Origin: Symbiodinium natans
Lineage: Eukaryota; Sar; Dinophyceae; Suessiales; Symbiodiniaceae
DNA: 64,000 nt
Assembly (NCBI GenBank): GCA_905221605.1
Contig: CAJNDS010002412.1
Coordinates: 1,691,386-1,755,385, forward strand
Reading direction: 5' to 3'
The notes beneath the pieces were generated by a model. That model searched no databases. It saw nothing but the letters and a program-made list of their open reading frames with translations, and had not been told where the DNA came from. Positions 24,401 through 36,464 of this stretch are shown piece after piece. Every line of letters starts with the position of its first letter. The first letter of the stretch is position 1. Both the position numbers and the translations under genes were made by a program.

Positions 24401-24773
24401 AACCTTTTCTTTTGGAAGGAGTTTGGGTTTAGGGTTCAGGGTGGGGGGGGAGGGGGCTTCTTCTACATTCTGCGACTTTGAAAATGTATTGAAACCCGAA
24501 AGCCCCTAGACCTTATGAAACTATCAACGACTTTTAACACACACACACACACACACACACCCCGTTTGCCTCCAGGCTTCTAAAAAAAGAGTAGGCTCCA
24601 AAAGCGGAATCACGTTACAGACCCTATTCGCTTTTTGGCACCCTAAACCCTCACCCTCAACCCCAAACTCTAAACCCTAAACCCGAAAGCCAGGGCCTGC
24701 AGCCCCGCAGAGTCCCTCAGCATCTCGATGATGCTCGGCCCACTGTCGCGCGCACGTCCACACCGCCTCCTTG
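7800..24773 (-). CDS. Leucine-rich-repeat protein gene, many short exons
   Basis: At least ten minus-strand exons encode LRR units; boundaries are approximate where no clean splice site shows. Examples: 24700-24773 (IIEMLRDSAGLQALAFG), 23768-23844 (GLDAFPSLENNVNLQFLQL), 22508-22640 (LKSLPSLEHLAALRDLRI), 21885-21952 (LQDLSANVALQSLNVEPL), 21320-21395 (NLITELPSF), 20277-20345 (LTFNKLSEMPPLHLPNLEE), 19562-19704 (LYLSSNNLTEMPALEAM), 11031-11103 (NQGLENLEVLDVD), 10500-10590 (IAVLPSLEHLPKLRHLNVA), 9607-9660 (RLPSLEYNTQRLG), 8482-8576 (NALTYVPSLEKARHLEVLN), 7800-7870 (GNKLTELPQF). LRR proteins mediate binding to other proteins; no catalytic domain was seen. The 11.2-19.5 kb repeat block would be one giant intron. 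It may be more than one gene or partly decayed; exon phases were not all reconciled. Confidence 0.68.
8171..8296. repeat. (TTTAGGG)n array
   Basis: About 18 near-perfect units. Confidence 0.95.
9063..9172. repeat. (TTTAGGG)n array
   Basis: About 15 units. Confidence 0.95.
9498..9607 (-). mobile_element. Inverted-repeat element between two LRR exon candidates
   Basis: Plus strand CAACTTTACTATACCCCCCT ... CCCAAGGGGGATATAGTTG. Read on the minus strand it starts next to the exon candidate at 9607-9660. Confidence 0.55.
10055..10167. mobile_element. Family E inverted-repeat element
   Basis: GGGTCCATGTACCTCATTAT ... TTTAGGTACATGGACCC. Two inner arms (TACCTGGGCCCTAAA, GAGGCCCAAGTA) also pair. Confidence 0.72.
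10593..10680. repeat. (CCCTAAA)n array
   Basis: About 12 units next to an LRR exon. A second array of about 7 units lies at 10781-10832. Confidence 0.95.
10874..10915. repeat. Homopolymer T-run joined to G-run
   Basis: About 24 T followed directly by about 18 G. The same T-then-G structure recurs at 49165-49204. Confidence 0.9.
11106..11195. repeat. (TTTAGGG)n array
   Basis: About 12 units starting at the acceptor of the LRR exon at 11031-11103. Confidence 0.95.
11200..13540. other. Repeat-derived block without telomere-type units
   Basis: No TTTAGGG arrays. From about 11.8 kb it is built of loosely repeated motifs such as GAGAGATCTCTCCTTTACCC, TCTCATTTCC and GAGATAGAGGAGC; segments at 11800-12170 and 13140-13510 correspond to each other. 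No convincing exon; at 12394-12615 several frames are open on both strands. Confidence 0.6.
13545..13872. repeat. Minisatellite, unit about 17 bp
   Basis: Degenerate tandem copies of CCCTAAGAATCCAGGCTA with interspersed CACCAAAA insertions. Confidence 0.8.
14180..14600. repeat. AT-rich repeats and a long hairpin
   Basis: Three near copies of CCCAAAAGAATTTAAT at 14190-14350, then an inverted repeat with arms of about 43 bp: GGTCTGGCTGTTGGAGGA near 14433 and CCTCCAACAGCCAGACC near 14568. The loop between is itself palindromic. Confidence 0.8.
14850..18965. repeat. AT-rich satellite with an orientation switch
   Basis: A unit of about 180-240 bp containing GCTTCCTTCTAAACTTGAGC, CACCTTAAGGGTAAA and GTTCAGGCGTCCCGGGAAAC, joined by variable runs of the 9-mer AAATTTATA. 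I count 13 units in forward orientation to about 17515, then 8 in reverse. Length differences come mainly from the 9-mer number. It lies within the presumed giant intron of the LRR gene. Confidence 0.9.
20898..21063. repeat. (TTTAGGG)n array, longest in the window
   Basis: About 23 units, one of them TTTATCG. Confidence 0.95.
21401..21437. repeat. Poly-G tract
   Basis: More than 30 consecutive G; likely to be length-variable or misassembled. Confidence 0.9.
21985..22071. repeat. (CCCTAAA)n array
   Basis: About 12 perfect units. Confidence 0.95.
24539..24562. repeat. AC dinucleotide repeat
   Basis: About 12 AC units. Confidence 0.9.
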
Positions 24774-25087
24774 ACGGTCTTGGGTTTGGGGCTAGGGTTT
24801 AGGGCTGGGGTTTAGGGATGAGGGTTGGGGGTTTCAGAGTTTTTCGGGCCCAGGGCCTCTGTTTCGCGTTCAGGGTTTCGGGCTTAGGGGCCTTGGTTTC
24901 GTGTTTAGGGTCTAAGCTTTAAAGGTGTTTGCAGCTGAAAAGCCCCCAGCGTGCCGATCTATTTGACTTCAGGGCTTTGGGGTTTAGCTGGCCTCCGGTA
25001 CTCTCTTGCGGGAACTGGGGGGGGGGGGGGGTAAGCCCCGAACCTTAACACCGGAGAACTCCCACCAAAAACTGAGTAGGGAAAGTG

Positions 25088-25242
25088 ATAACCCTAAACC
25101 CTAAACCCTAAACCTTAAACCCTTAAACCCTTAAACCCTTAAACCCTAAACCCTAAACCCTAAACCTTAAACCCTTAAACCCTTAAACCCTAAACCCTAA
25201 ACCCTAAACCCTAAACCCTAAACCCTAAACCCTAAACCCTAA
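25088..25242. repeat. (CCCTAAA)n array with CCCTTAAA units
   Basis: Two blocks of the 8-mer variant CCCTTAAA inside a regular array suggest local unit duplication. Confidence 0.93.
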
Positions 25243-25359
25243 CGGACTGTTAGGATCCTAGGGTCCTTGCGGCCCAAGGTTCAACCTTCACCCCTATGGG
25301 TGGGGGTGCCTATAGGGTTTAGGTCTTACAGGGCTGATGATGAGGATGATAGGGGATGT

Positions 25360-25430
25360 TCGGGGTTTAGGGTTTAGGGTTTAGGGTTTAGGGTTTAGGG
25401 TTTAGGGTTTAGGGTTTAGGGTTTAGGGAG
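25360..25430. repeat. (TTTAGGG)n array
   Basis: About 10 units, opposite in orientation to the array 120 bp to the left, so the two can pair. Confidence 0.95.
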
Positions 25431-25621
25431 GGTCAAAAGTGTTTATAGGGTTTACAGGGCCTGCAGGGGTTTCTAGGGTCTATCTGGGCTTTAACCTTTT
25501 CGGGATTTATAGGACTTACAGGGCTTGTGGGGGGTTTGTCGGGCTTAATAGGTATAGGGTTTAGGGTTTAGGGTTTAGGGTTCAGGGTTTAGGGTTTAGG
25601 GCTAGGGTTTAGGGTTCAGGG

Positions 25622-25738
25622 CTTGTCCTCTCGTAGAAGGTGCACTCGCACCGAAGGCCCAGCAAGTCGAACTTGAAGACTTGGCAGCCATCGGCCCAGC
25701 TCTTGTGCCAGCACGGTGACCGGGCCTCGTCGTTTCTT
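25622..25738 (-). CDS. Candidate exon, unassigned
   Basis: Minus strand after a GTCAAG acceptor. Two frames are open: one is cysteine-rich (ARSPCWHKSWADGCQVFKFD), the other LRR-like (LGRWLPSLQVRL). The clean edges against repeats on both sides suggest an exon, but frame and family cannot be decided by eye. Confidence 0.4.
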
Positions 25739-26154
25739 GACCCTAAACCCTGAACCCTGAACCCTGGTGCTTGTAGAAGGGCACTGGGGGCATGCGAGGA
25801 GGTTGTGCTTATCAGAGGGTAGGGTCCCCTAAAGTAGCAGATACAGGGTTTAGGGTTTAGGGTTTAAGGTTTAGGGTTTAGGGCCCCCTGAAGTAGCAGA
25901 TACAATGCGGGTATTTACACCTAATTGGCGTCCTTATGATAAGGGAATCTTACTACTTGGGGGTCTGTTTTCGGCGTCCCTTATTTTCGTAAACCCCCAT
26001 GTACGTCAGGTTCCTTACCTGAACTAACAAGATTGACCTGAAAAAGGGGCCTCCCTAAACCCTAAACCCTAAACCCTAAACCCTAAACCCTAAACCCTAC
26101 ACCCCAAACTCCAAACTCCAAACCCCAAACCCTAAACCCTAAACCCTAAACAGC

Positions 26155-26222
26155 AAAGAGGCCCTTGCAGTGATGCCAAGTACCCCGGCCATCATCCCCA
26201 GCAGGAGGTACCTTGGCTCTTG
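26155..26222 (-). CDS. Candidate exon, membrane segment
   Basis: The minus strand encodes YLLLGMMAGVLGITARASLL, one predicted membrane span, between CCCTAAA-rich flanks. No partner exons recognised. Confidence 0.3.
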
Positions 26223-26416
26223 TGGAATTCTTGAAACGATCGCATACGGACACCCTGCAAGCCCTAAACGCCCTAAACCCTAAACCCTAAACCCTAAACC
26301 CCTATTTTGCAACAGGCTTGTTGGTGGATGCTCCATCCTCCAGCACCTAAAGACACTCTCCAAGCGGCCAGGAACCCTAAACCATCCTAAACCCTAAACC
26401 CTCCTAAACTCCCACT

Positions 26417-26520
26417 TGCTTAAGAACCACCCAAAAAATATGAAAAAATAAGAGTCCCTATATTACCCTTAGAAGGAAGCATATGTTCTATTCGTTGAGC
26501 GGTTCTTAAGCAATTGGTAG
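26417..26520. mobile_element. Family G inverted-repeat element
   Basis: CTTGCTTAAGAACCACCC ... GAGCGGTTCTTAAGCAATTGG. A related copy at 22825-23030 ends GGGGGCTCTTAAGCGAATGG and has the same TTGCTACC-type flank. Confidence 0.6.
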
Positions 26521-26631
26521 CAAACCCTCCAAAACGTAAAGGCGGACTACCAAGTGATTCGCCAAATCCACAAGTCGAACCACCCAGCCAAGGCCATACC
26601 ACGATCCCCTCAAGTCTGGAAGCCACACTTC

Positions 26632-26927
26632 GGGGTTTAGGGTTTAGGGTTTAGGGGTGTAGGGTTTAGGTTTTGGGGTTTAGGGTTTAGGGTTAGGTTT
26701 TGGGGTTTAGGGTTTGGGGTTCAGGGTTTGGGGTACTTGAGAACCCCTGATACACATTCAGTTTTTTTGCTTCATACCAAGGGAATTTTCTGCAAAACGG
26801 CTCCGAAAATGACGCTCTTTGGGGCCCAAACCCCCCAACCCCAAACCCTAAACCCCAAACCCTAAACCCCAAACCCTAAACCCCAAACCCGAAACCCCAA
26901 ACCCTAAACCCCAAACCCCAAACCCCA
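26632..26927. repeat. Facing TTTAGGG/TTTGGGG and CCCTAAA/CCCCAAA arrays
   Basis: 26632-26732 is TTTAGGG/TTTGGGG, 26821-26927 the complement orientation with CCCCAAA units; together an inverted pair about 90 bp apart. Confidence 0.9.
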
Positions 26928-27053
26928 CATAAATCCCCCAAAAGCCAAGGGGCATCGCGCCAAAGATTCGAGGGCCGCAGAGGCGATGACGCCGATCTTC
27001 CACGGAGCGGTGGCACCAGAGCTCCTCAAGAAGCAGGGTTTAGGGCTTATTTT

Positions 27054-27125
27054 GGTTTAGGGTTTAGGGTTTAGGGTTTAGGGTTTAGGGTTTAGGGTTT
27101 AGGGTTTAGGGTTTAGGGTTTAGGG
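27054..27125. repeat. (TTTAGGG)n array
   Basis: About 10 units. Confidence 0.95.
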
Positions 27126-27305
27126 CTTATATTCTGGGAATATTAAGGGGTATAAGGAGGGACCCCTAGAAGGGACCCTTAATCTCATTCCTCTATGTAA
27201 CCCCTGTATATACCTTGCATAGTCCCTATATACCGAAGTAGCCCCTACATAACCCCAAGGTCCCTTAGAAGGGTCCCTCCTTTAGTCCCTTGAGAATAGT
27301 TCCAC
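27120..27305. repeat. Imperfect palindrome
   Basis: Inner arms GGAGGGACCCCTAGAAGGGA and TCCCTTAGAAGGGTCCCTCC pair, with further short inverted stretches around them; probably another foldback intron element. Confidence 0.5.
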
Positions 27306-30300
27306 ATGTCCCGAACCCATACCCCTCAACCTATACGCGGAACTTTCTAAGGAAGGATCCCCCTTGATTTCTGCTAAAGACATGCCCAAAGGGTATGTTG
27401 AATACCTGATTAGAAAGGAGCAGGGTTGAGGGCTGATATGGGATACAGGGTTTTCGGGTGCTATGTAGGGTTTAGGGCTTGTTTGGGCTTATATAGGTTG
27501 TGGGATCTTTAGGTACTTAGGGTTTAGAGTTTGGGGCAGCGGATCTTCAAGGGCGAGATTGCCGGCATAGGGAGTTTAGGTGTTTACTGTATGTAGGGTT
27601 TAGGGCTTCAGCCGCAATATAGGGTGCGTCGACCCTATCCCGTCCCTTGCGTCGCGGAGGTCATTTTTCAGCGTTACTCAGTTGCTGTCGCTGTCGGGCA
27701 AGTTGGCGGCTTGGAAGGGGCGCCCGGGACAGTGCAGGCCATGCGTTTTCAAACAGCAGGAGGTGGCCCTAAACCCTAAAACCCTTTTGCCCTGAACCCA
27801 GACCCCACTTAATTTAGGTTTGGCGTTAAAAAATGGGCCTCAGCAAAAGCGTTCCACGCGGAAAAGCCCTCACAAATCAGCCCTAGAAATTTGTAAACCT
27901 TCTAGGCGTCTTCCCGGTTCAGTTCGGGCCACATAGGCACCTCACCTCGCAAGCCCAAGCCCAAAACGTACACCCCCGCACCACCACTTCGCTGTGACTT
28001 AGAGTTCTAGGCTGCTGGGTTGGGGGTTTGGGGTTCACTGAGGGTTGGGGATTTACTTAGGGTTAGGGTGTAGTGTTTAGGAGTTTTAGAGGTTTGCTTC
28101 TTAGGTAGAGTTTAAGTTATTTTCCTAGGGTCGGAGGGTTCAGGCTGGATTTGACCAAGCTCTCATTCTTTGCCCCCGCTAAGCTGGAGAATCGTATTTG
28201 GTTGCTTGGAGGGGCTGCGGGCCTTCTGAACCCTGAAGCCCTACATCCTCAACACAGCACCTAAAACTCATAACACCTTGTCCCTGAACCCTAAAACCCT
28301 AAAGGCCCGTAAAATATCCCAAAGCCCGAAACCCAGAGCCCATCACTATGAAAAGCTGAGGCGCCAGGAGGGAGGTAGCCTAAACCCTAAACCTACACCT
28401 AAACCTCAACCCTAAACACTAACCCTAAACCTAAACCCTAACCCCTAAACCTAAAACCTAAACCCTTAAACCTAAAAAACCCTAAACACTAAACCCCAGC
28501 CTCTGAAAAGTTGAGCCGCCAGAGTGAGAGGTAGGGCCAGACAGGCAAGGAGTTGATGGGAGTCGTGGGCCAAGCGCCGCCCACGCGGAAGGCCGCATGA
28601 AACTGCAGGCTTGGCGGGAGAAGTGGGGTTTAGGTTTAGGGTTTAGGGTTTAGGGTTTAGGGTTGAGGGTGTCGGGTTTAGGGTTTAGGGTTTAGGGTTT
28701 CGGGGTTAGGGGTTTAGGGTTTTTAGGCTGTCGACTCTTTCGGCCCGAATTCGAACAGGCAGGCAAGGAGTTTGGGTTAAGGGTTTAGGCTGCTGTTGGG
28801 GGACGTGGGGGGGGGGGGGGGGGGGTGAGGTAAGCCTTGGGGGAAGTCTATACTCGAGTCCAAAACGGACCTTATGGGGGTTGATGTTTGCCCCCTGAGG
28901 GCATGGGGATGACTTGGATGTTTGCCGTACAGGGGAATTAGGCCTGCAGAGTTTTGGGGTTAAAGATTTTTTGAAAGACCACACAAAAACGTTGCTTCGG
29001 TTCTTTTTCTGCAGGCTTTCGCAGGGAATCTTTGATAAACTTGCCTTTTCAGGAACATGTGGCCGTTGTTGACTCCTGGGGTGGCCAGAGGCTACTTGGG
29101 CTGTAGGCACTGTTCACAGACTCTCGTTTCCACTACACTATCAGTTCGGCTGTTAGAAGGTGGGGCTTGCGACCCAAAAACATTTCAAGGTTTGTGGGGA
29201 ATCTATGGCTAGGCTACTATACTCCCCAAGAGGGTTGATTCGTTCCACCCTAAAACCCCACCTAAACCCTCACACGGGGACTATTCAGGAACCCCTAAAC
29301 CCACTAAACCATCAAAGGGGACTATCCGGAGCCCCCAAGAGTAGAGGCATCTCATCTGAAACATCGCACAAAATTGGAGCCGCGGCACCTAGCATCGTGA
29401 GGGAATATCCTCTGAGCTGCTTCCAGGATGCTAGTCTAGGGGGCCCATAGTCAGTAGAAAGAGGTTTGGGGGTTAATTAGGAGTATAAAGAGTTTTTTCG
29501 GGGCCGTAAGGAAGGACTATGAGTAAAATCCCGGCCCCTATTTTCGAGGGAAGCAGAGTTCGAGATCGACAACGGAGGATCACTAAATTATGGCTCCGGC
29601 AACTTCAGGTGTGGGTTCGGATTCTCTTTCGCTTGAAGCCTAAAAACCCCCAACCCTTTTTGTGAAGCTTCCCTAAACCATAAACCCAACCCTAACCCTA
29701 CACCCTAAAACCCTTAAAAAAACCCAAAAAAAAAAAAAACCTAAACCCCTTAACACCCATCGACTGCCAAGCAAGCGGGATGCCGCGACGATGCCACAGA
29801 GGGTACTGGAGGCCAATTTCCTAAGTTGGCTGAAAGGCTGGGGTCATTTACCCATAATATATAGGGTTTTAGGGTTTAGGGTTTAGGTTAGGGTTTGGGT
29901 TTAGGCTTTTAGAATTCAAGGTTTAGGGTTTTAGAGTTTAAACGTTCACACTCGGAAGCAGGTGAGGGGGGGGGGGGAATACACTGGCTCAAGGCTCTCC
30001 GGTGGAAGCCCATTTGCCAGGGGGTGGGGGTATTAGGGGCTTCATTGGGTCCCAAAGGTCTAGTTTTCGGGCGCCTCAGTTCCCGAGGAGGGACAGAAGG
30101 TCAGCGCTGTTCCCCAGTGTAATAAGTATAGCACAGCGTCCCACAATACAGGCGGGCCAAGACCCGGCGACCAAACATAAGCATCGAGAAGGCACGAAGC
30201 CAGAGCACCAGGAAAGAAGAAGGTGTTGTGCTGCACACATGCCGACGGCTTTGCAAAAGCGGAAAACCGTGTTTGACCGTGAGGGCAGTGCTTAAAGCAC

Positions 30301-30558
30301 GTCCACTCATTCAACACCGTACCGAGCCCACAAATGATTGCGGGGGTTTTCCGAACTTAGGGGGTAGCGTTTTGGGGTCTGTTATAAGGGACCTACTTTA
30401 CTTTAGGGGGTCTATTTTAGGATCCTCTGTCGTAACCCCCGTGTGAACTTTCTACATAAATCCCTTCAGCTTGACAAGACAAAGGTTGCTTAGGCGAGAA
30501 TGCAGCCACAGGGGTCACAAAGGAAATTCAAGCAGAATCATGGGAAAAGTCCGGTTTC

Positions 30559-30690
30559 GGATAATAAACCTAAACCCTAAACCATAAACCTAAACCCCTA
30601 AACCCAAACCCCTAAACCCTAAACCCTAAACCCTAAACCCTAAACCCTAAACCCTAAACCTAAACCCTAAACCCCTAAACCTAAACACTA
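30559..30690. repeat. CCCTAAA array, degenerate edges
   Basis: CCCTAAA core with CCTAAA and CCCCTAAA variants. Confidence 0.92.
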
Positions 30691-31669
30691 GCGGGCTAGG
30701 GAAAGAAGACCAGGAGTGCCTGCGATGATTACAAGCGGGTAGACAGTCGGTTTAGGGTTTAGGGTTTAGGGTTTGGGGTTTAGGGTTTAGGGTTTGGGGG
30801 GTTTAGGGTTTGGGTTTTGGGGTTTAGGGTGTGGTGTTAGGGTGTTTTTCCCACCGTATCGCAGTGTTTACGGGGGAAAAAAAGGTCCGATTGCTGGGAA
30901 GTTTGAGCGGTTAATCAGGGATGTTCCTTCACGCATACATAACCAACAACAGAGGGTTTAGGGTTTTAGGGTTTAGGGGGAATCTCGGATCGCAGCGCCA
31001 GAACGCAGGGTGTATTACGGGGTTTTCGGGCTCATGCGACCTCTATCGAAGAGGACACCCGGCTGCGAAGCAAACAGGTTACAACTATTGAAGCACTCGA
31101 TGGACACCCAAGGGAACCTTTAGAGCACAAGACCCGAAACCCGTAAACAGTCAACCAGAAGCCCGGGTTTAGGGTTTAGGGTTTAGGGCCTTTAGGGGTT
31201 TTAGGGTTTAGGGCCCTTCGACACCCAGCCATGGTGTCAAGATAGAGCAGGTGAAATCCAAAGGTGTTGGCCATGACCCAAGTCGTAGAGCCTGGCCAGC
31301 GCCAAAGGAGGCCCCCCCCCCCCCCCATAGAGTTTTTTTTTTTGTTTACCGTTTAGCACACCGTTTTGAGGTCTAAGGGCGCTAGAGTTTATTGTGTAGG
31401 ACCTGACAGCGTGAAGGGTTGTTAAACTATAGGGCATGACACGGCGCGCGGGTTTATGGTTTTAAAATTTTAGGGTCCGAGGTTTACATGGATTGGTTGC
31501 CGCAGCGAGCACATGTGATACAGGCGCCCTTTTGGGATCGTGGTAGGTGAAAACGTAGGCGGACCAAGACCCCACCTCCCTGGGGACTGAAAGTATGGGA
31601 GGACAGCTCGAGGTTTGAAGGGAGGTTTGCAGAGCTTAGAGGTGCCTCTCACCCCGAAGGGCCTTTTTC

Positions 31670-31781
31670 CTTGGGACGAAATGAAGCTAAAACTGGGGTT
31701 CCACACCCTTATAACTACTATGATTCGTATTAAGGTGTGTAGAACCCTAAACCCTTTTAGGGTTCATTTCGCACTAAGGTT
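31670..31781. mobile_element. Family A element, diverged
   Basis: CTTGGGACGAAATGAAGC ... AGGGTTCATTTCGCACTAAGG. Confidence 0.58.
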
Positions 31782-32354
31782 AATGCATTATCGACAAACT
31801 GCAGGGCAGGCTTTTCAGATTCTACCGATTTAAGGCTCATGGACCGACGACCTATGACCGACTCTAGAGCACCTAAACTCTGCATTCTCCAAATTCCAAA
31901 CAGCCTCAGCCAAAGATGTTTTTAAAAAAAAAAAAAAACCTCAAACCCAAACCATAAGCCTAAACACTGAACACTAACCCCTACACCCTAAGAGACCAGA
32001 CGTGCACCCTCGTGGGACTTCGAACTCTCCAAGCGGGCAGTTGCCCAGTCATTGCAATATGGTTCAGCAGTTGAAGGACCTGATGGGCCGTGCAGAGCGG
32101 GGGTGGGGCAGGGGGGGGGGGGGGGTGTTTAGGGTGGCTCCAGTCAGTGGGTGGGTGGGTTGGTTTTGGGTTTAGTTTCTAGGGGTTTCTAGGGGGACAC
32201 GAATCGATAGCCGTGGCCTTCAATCGAAGTGCAGAAAACGTGTGCTCTCGGCTCTGCGCGGTTGGCATGCTTGCGTGCGAACGTCGGCGGAGGCAACTGA
32301 ATCAGTTCTAGAAACTTGCTTCACGCCGCCCTTAACCCACAAGGCAGTTCCTCG

Positions 32355-32520
32355 AACCCCCCCCCCCTTGCCCCCCCTCCCCCCCCCCTAACCCCACCCC
32401 CCCCCCCCCCCCCCCTACCCCCCCCTACCCCCCCCCCTCCCCCCCCCCACCCCCCCCCTACCCCCCCCCATACCACCCCCCCCCCCTACCCCCCCCCTTA
32501 CCCCCCCACACCACCCCCCA
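32355..32520. repeat. C-rich low-complexity tract
   Basis: Runs of C broken by single A or T; reads as a proline-rich frame but is not a credible gene. Confidence 0.9.
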
Positions 32521-33492
32521 CCTGCTCCTGCCCTCCCAACTCCTTCCCCAGCTCACAAGCGAAGAATGCCTCCAACAAGCCGACTGGTGTGAAAGTGCTT
32601 CTCGGCTTCAGCTGGCCTTGACAGTTGCCTTCGGATAAGCACTCGTAATTCCAGAGTAAAGCCTGTTGTCTCTTTGCAGAAGCCTAAGTATCAGGGCCCT
32701 AAAAACCCGAAAACCCTAAACCCTAAACCCTCAAACCACGAAAAGTGTTGCCAAAGAACACGGAGGCCGCAAGCGCTCCCCAGCCACCATCGACTCGGCA
32801 CATGCCTTTGGTCGTTTTGTGTAGGGTTAGGGTTTAGGGCAACCTGAATTGAGGGTCACCCATTCCTACACAAACTAGTTCAAAGAACCCCAAAAAGATG
32901 GGGGGGGGGGGGGGGGGGAGGTGGGTCACCTACCTGTAGATCCTAGAACTCTATTGAGGGGGTATGAAACTGAACCCCCAGATAGGGATCAAATGCCCTA
33001 AAACTAAATGGATTCCCATGAAGATATAAGAAACCATTTTTAAATGGTTTTCGGGCTCGTTTGGCTTCCAAGGCGATGCTGGAAATCCCATGCCTTCATG
33101 ACGTAACACCTGCCCCCAGTTGCTTGAGGTCATATATCGTGTACTACTTAACCTTATTAAGGTAGTGAACACTAAAACCTTAAACCTGAAAACTGAACCC
33201 TAAACCCTAACCCACTATAAATTCTGACCTCTGAAGATTTTCAGCCGGAAGGACGACTCCCTTCACGGCAGCTTCTGAGGAGAGGGGGCAAGCAATTGAT
33301 TTCAAAGGCTCGTCACTGTTTAGGTTTAGGGTTTAGGGTTTAGTTCTTTTGCCACCCGCCTAGCTGAAACTTAGGCCACATGCAGGGACCAAATACAGGT
33401 ACTAGGGTTTAGGGTTTAGAATTAGGGTTTAGGGTTTAGGGTTTAGGGGTAGGGTTTTTTAGGGTTTAGGGTTTAGGGTTTAGGTCCCAAAA

Positions 33493-33588
33493 CAGCCCCG
33501 AAATCGTGACTGTCGGCCTTCGGTAGCTTCCTGTCCCAAAGTTCCTTTGCAACAGCATTCTGCATTTCTTCCGCCTGGCTCTCAGACC
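33493..33588 (-). CDS. Candidate exon, unassigned
   Basis: After an AAAATTAG acceptor the minus strand encodes SESQAEEMQNAVAKELWDRK and further charged residues (KADSHDFGA), then meets a telomere-type array. Composition is clearly protein-like and helical. Family not recognised. Confidence 0.5.
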
Positions 33589-33851
33589 CTAATTTTGTTG
33601 AACACTCTTCTTCCGTCTTCTCATGCCTTGGGAGAGATATCTCCCAGAAACAACTGTCGATCTAGTTCGGCCTGGATTTCAAAGGTTTTCGGTTTCGCGA
33701 ACAAGACTACAGTAAACTCCCGAAAGTTGGAACATGGTTTGAGGATGATTGAGCTGGGATTCCCGTTGCTCTAGCATAAGGATGCTCCAACTTTTTGGTT
33801 TTAGAATTTAGGGTTTAGGACAACCCCCACAGCCGAACCTTATAATCCTTG

Positions 33852-33915
33852 ACATGTCTTTCTCAAGTTCTGGCGGCTGGATGATGTACCCGTCCACGAT
33901 GACCGGCGGCGTTCC
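33852..33915 (-). CDS. Candidate exon, unassigned
   Basis: After a GCCCAG acceptor the minus strand encodes TPPVIVDGYIIQPPELEKDM. Protein-like, with no recognised domain. It may belong with the exon at 33.5 kb. Confidence 0.45.
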
Positions 33916-35122
33916 CTGGGCCCGCGTGAGTCGCTGCTGCGGCCAGTTAAGCACAGGCCCCTTGGATGAGCAGGTCTTTTTGGACGTATGTTCTGGTTTC
34001 AGCAGGGCATATAGTAGGGCTCAGGGGCTGAATACCCTAGCACAAAAAAGGTTAACCTTTTTTATATGCATAGTAGGCTTCTATATAACCAAAAAGTCGA
34101 AAGGCTACCTACCCAGTCCCGAAGAGGGTTTAGGGCAGGGTCTGGCGGCTACAGCGCAGGCACATGATCAAGGGTGCTTTTTGGAGTTCGAACTCCCAAT
34201 AATTCAATAGTCTTTTACAATAAGGTCCAAGCCAAAAACGAAACTGTTGCAGTCTTGGGAGGCTTGCTTTCCCAACCAGACGGTTTCAGGAACATCAGTA
34301 TGCTGTGACACACGGAACAACACGACCCAAACCCAGGTCACCCAGACAACCAAGATCGAAACTCACATACCTTGTCGCATGCTGCAGCAGGCCTCAGATG
34401 ACCAATAAAGATACCAGCCCCAAAACACATATCAGCCCAGAAGGATATCTCGGGTCTAGGGTTTAGGGCTTGGAGGCTTAAGGTTCTGTTTTTCAAGAGC
34501 TCATAGGGTTGCAGCAAAGCCACCGCACCGTAGCCACAGCCAGCAGGCAGAAGAGCAGTGGCGACAGCACTGGGAACTGCGGGCGAAAAAGGAGGTTCAA
34601 GCGCCTCTGCTGTCTTCGGAACAGGGTGGATCGAGTGCAGACTTGCCTAGACATATGCGAACCCCATGGAGGCATCCTCAGGACTATGTCTCAGCTGGGT
34701 GGGAGATGCAGGAAAACCCAACGAACCCTACAATTGGGGCATATACCCCATACTACTATAATCCCAATTAAGGATTGGGGCTCATTTGGTACCCCAAGGT
34801 CAAACCCTGTTGTCCCCAAATTCTTGGAGCGGACGTGCCCTGTATATAGCTTCACACACGCGAGATGGCCGAAGCATGTGGATCTGCCCGACTGCTTCCG
34901 ACAACCTGCATGCAACGCTGTCTGCCCTGATATCGGTAATGTAGTGTGCAAGCCTCCGCTCGTGAGGCTGAATGCCCTGAAAAAGGTCATGCACAACCTC
35001 GATCTAGGGTTTAGGATTTAGGGTTTAGGGTCCAGAACCGGCTTGCAACGAAATGGCCAACACCCTGTGCAAGCAACAGGGAGGGCAACGCCTTCGATCC
35101 ATAGTCGATTTAAACTAATTTC

Positions 35123-35659
<537 letters not shown>

Positions 35660-35794
35660 TTTCGTTTTCGGGCCTGGCTCTGCAAGATTGCCTGGAACCT
35701 TAAACCCTAAACCCTTTTGCATCCGTGGGAAGTCGGCCGGAGAAAGTCATACTTCTCCCACCCTAAACCCTATAAACCCTAAACCTTAAGACCT

Positions 35795-36058
35795 ATAAAC
35801 CTAAACCCTAAACCCTAAACCCTAAACCCTAAACCCTAAACCCTAAACCCTAAACCCTAAACCCTAAACCCTAAACCCTGCCTCCAAACCCAAACACTCC
35901 TGCCGAGCCACTCCTCCACGGCAGCAAGCACATTGAGCGCTGCCAAGGACAGCCTCGTTTAGTCCCGTTTAGGGTTTAGGGTTTAGGGTTTAGGGCTTAG
36001 GGTTTAGGGTTTAGGGTTTAGGGTTTAGGGTTTAGGGTTTAGGGTTTAGGGTTTAGGG
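35795..36058. repeat. Facing CCCTAAA and TTTAGGG arrays
   Basis: CCCTAAA at 35795-35878 and TTTAGGG at 35968-36058 flank 90 bp of other sequence. Confidence 0.93.
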
Positions 36059-36464
36059 GCTAAAGGCTTCGACCTCCAAGCTCAGCGCAAGAATAGTTCC
36101 TGGAGTTTGGCAAAGCAAGTCGTAAGGAGAGAAGACCCGTGCAAGGATGACTGCATTTCTTCTGAAGACTCTAAGACTCGAAGATTAGACCAGAAATAGT
36201 AAAGATTAGGCAACGGGAGTGGAGTTGCGGAAGGAAGAAGAGGAGGAAGGGTGCAAAAGGCTAGTCGTCGTTGGACAGCCTGTGCTTGTTTTCACTGACC
36301 ACAACGCTGCGTGAAAGCGACGCTGTGAGATCCCCTGATCTCAGTCGTAGATGCTGCATTTGCAAGCCCAAAGCGAAACATATTTGTGGGCAAACTGGTG
36401 ACTAAACCCTAAACCCTAAACCCTAAACCCTAAACCCCAAACCCTCCCAGACTTCAAGACTTCA

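Larger units (their letters stand above)
27300..33480. other. Long stretch without a confident gene
   Basis: Holds scattered TTTAGGG/CCCTAAA arrays, poly-G, poly-C and poly-A tracts, one family A element and weak open frames (for example near 28.6, 29.3, 30.1 and 32.2 kb) that I could not tie to splice sites or families. Confidence 0.5.

Noticed and set aside
29160-30317. Frames of 70-97 residues on both strands
   Set aside because: No recognisable domain, poor composition and no clear splice context.
32316-32621. Proline-rich 101-residue frame
   Set aside because: Low-complexity C tract without splice or composition support.
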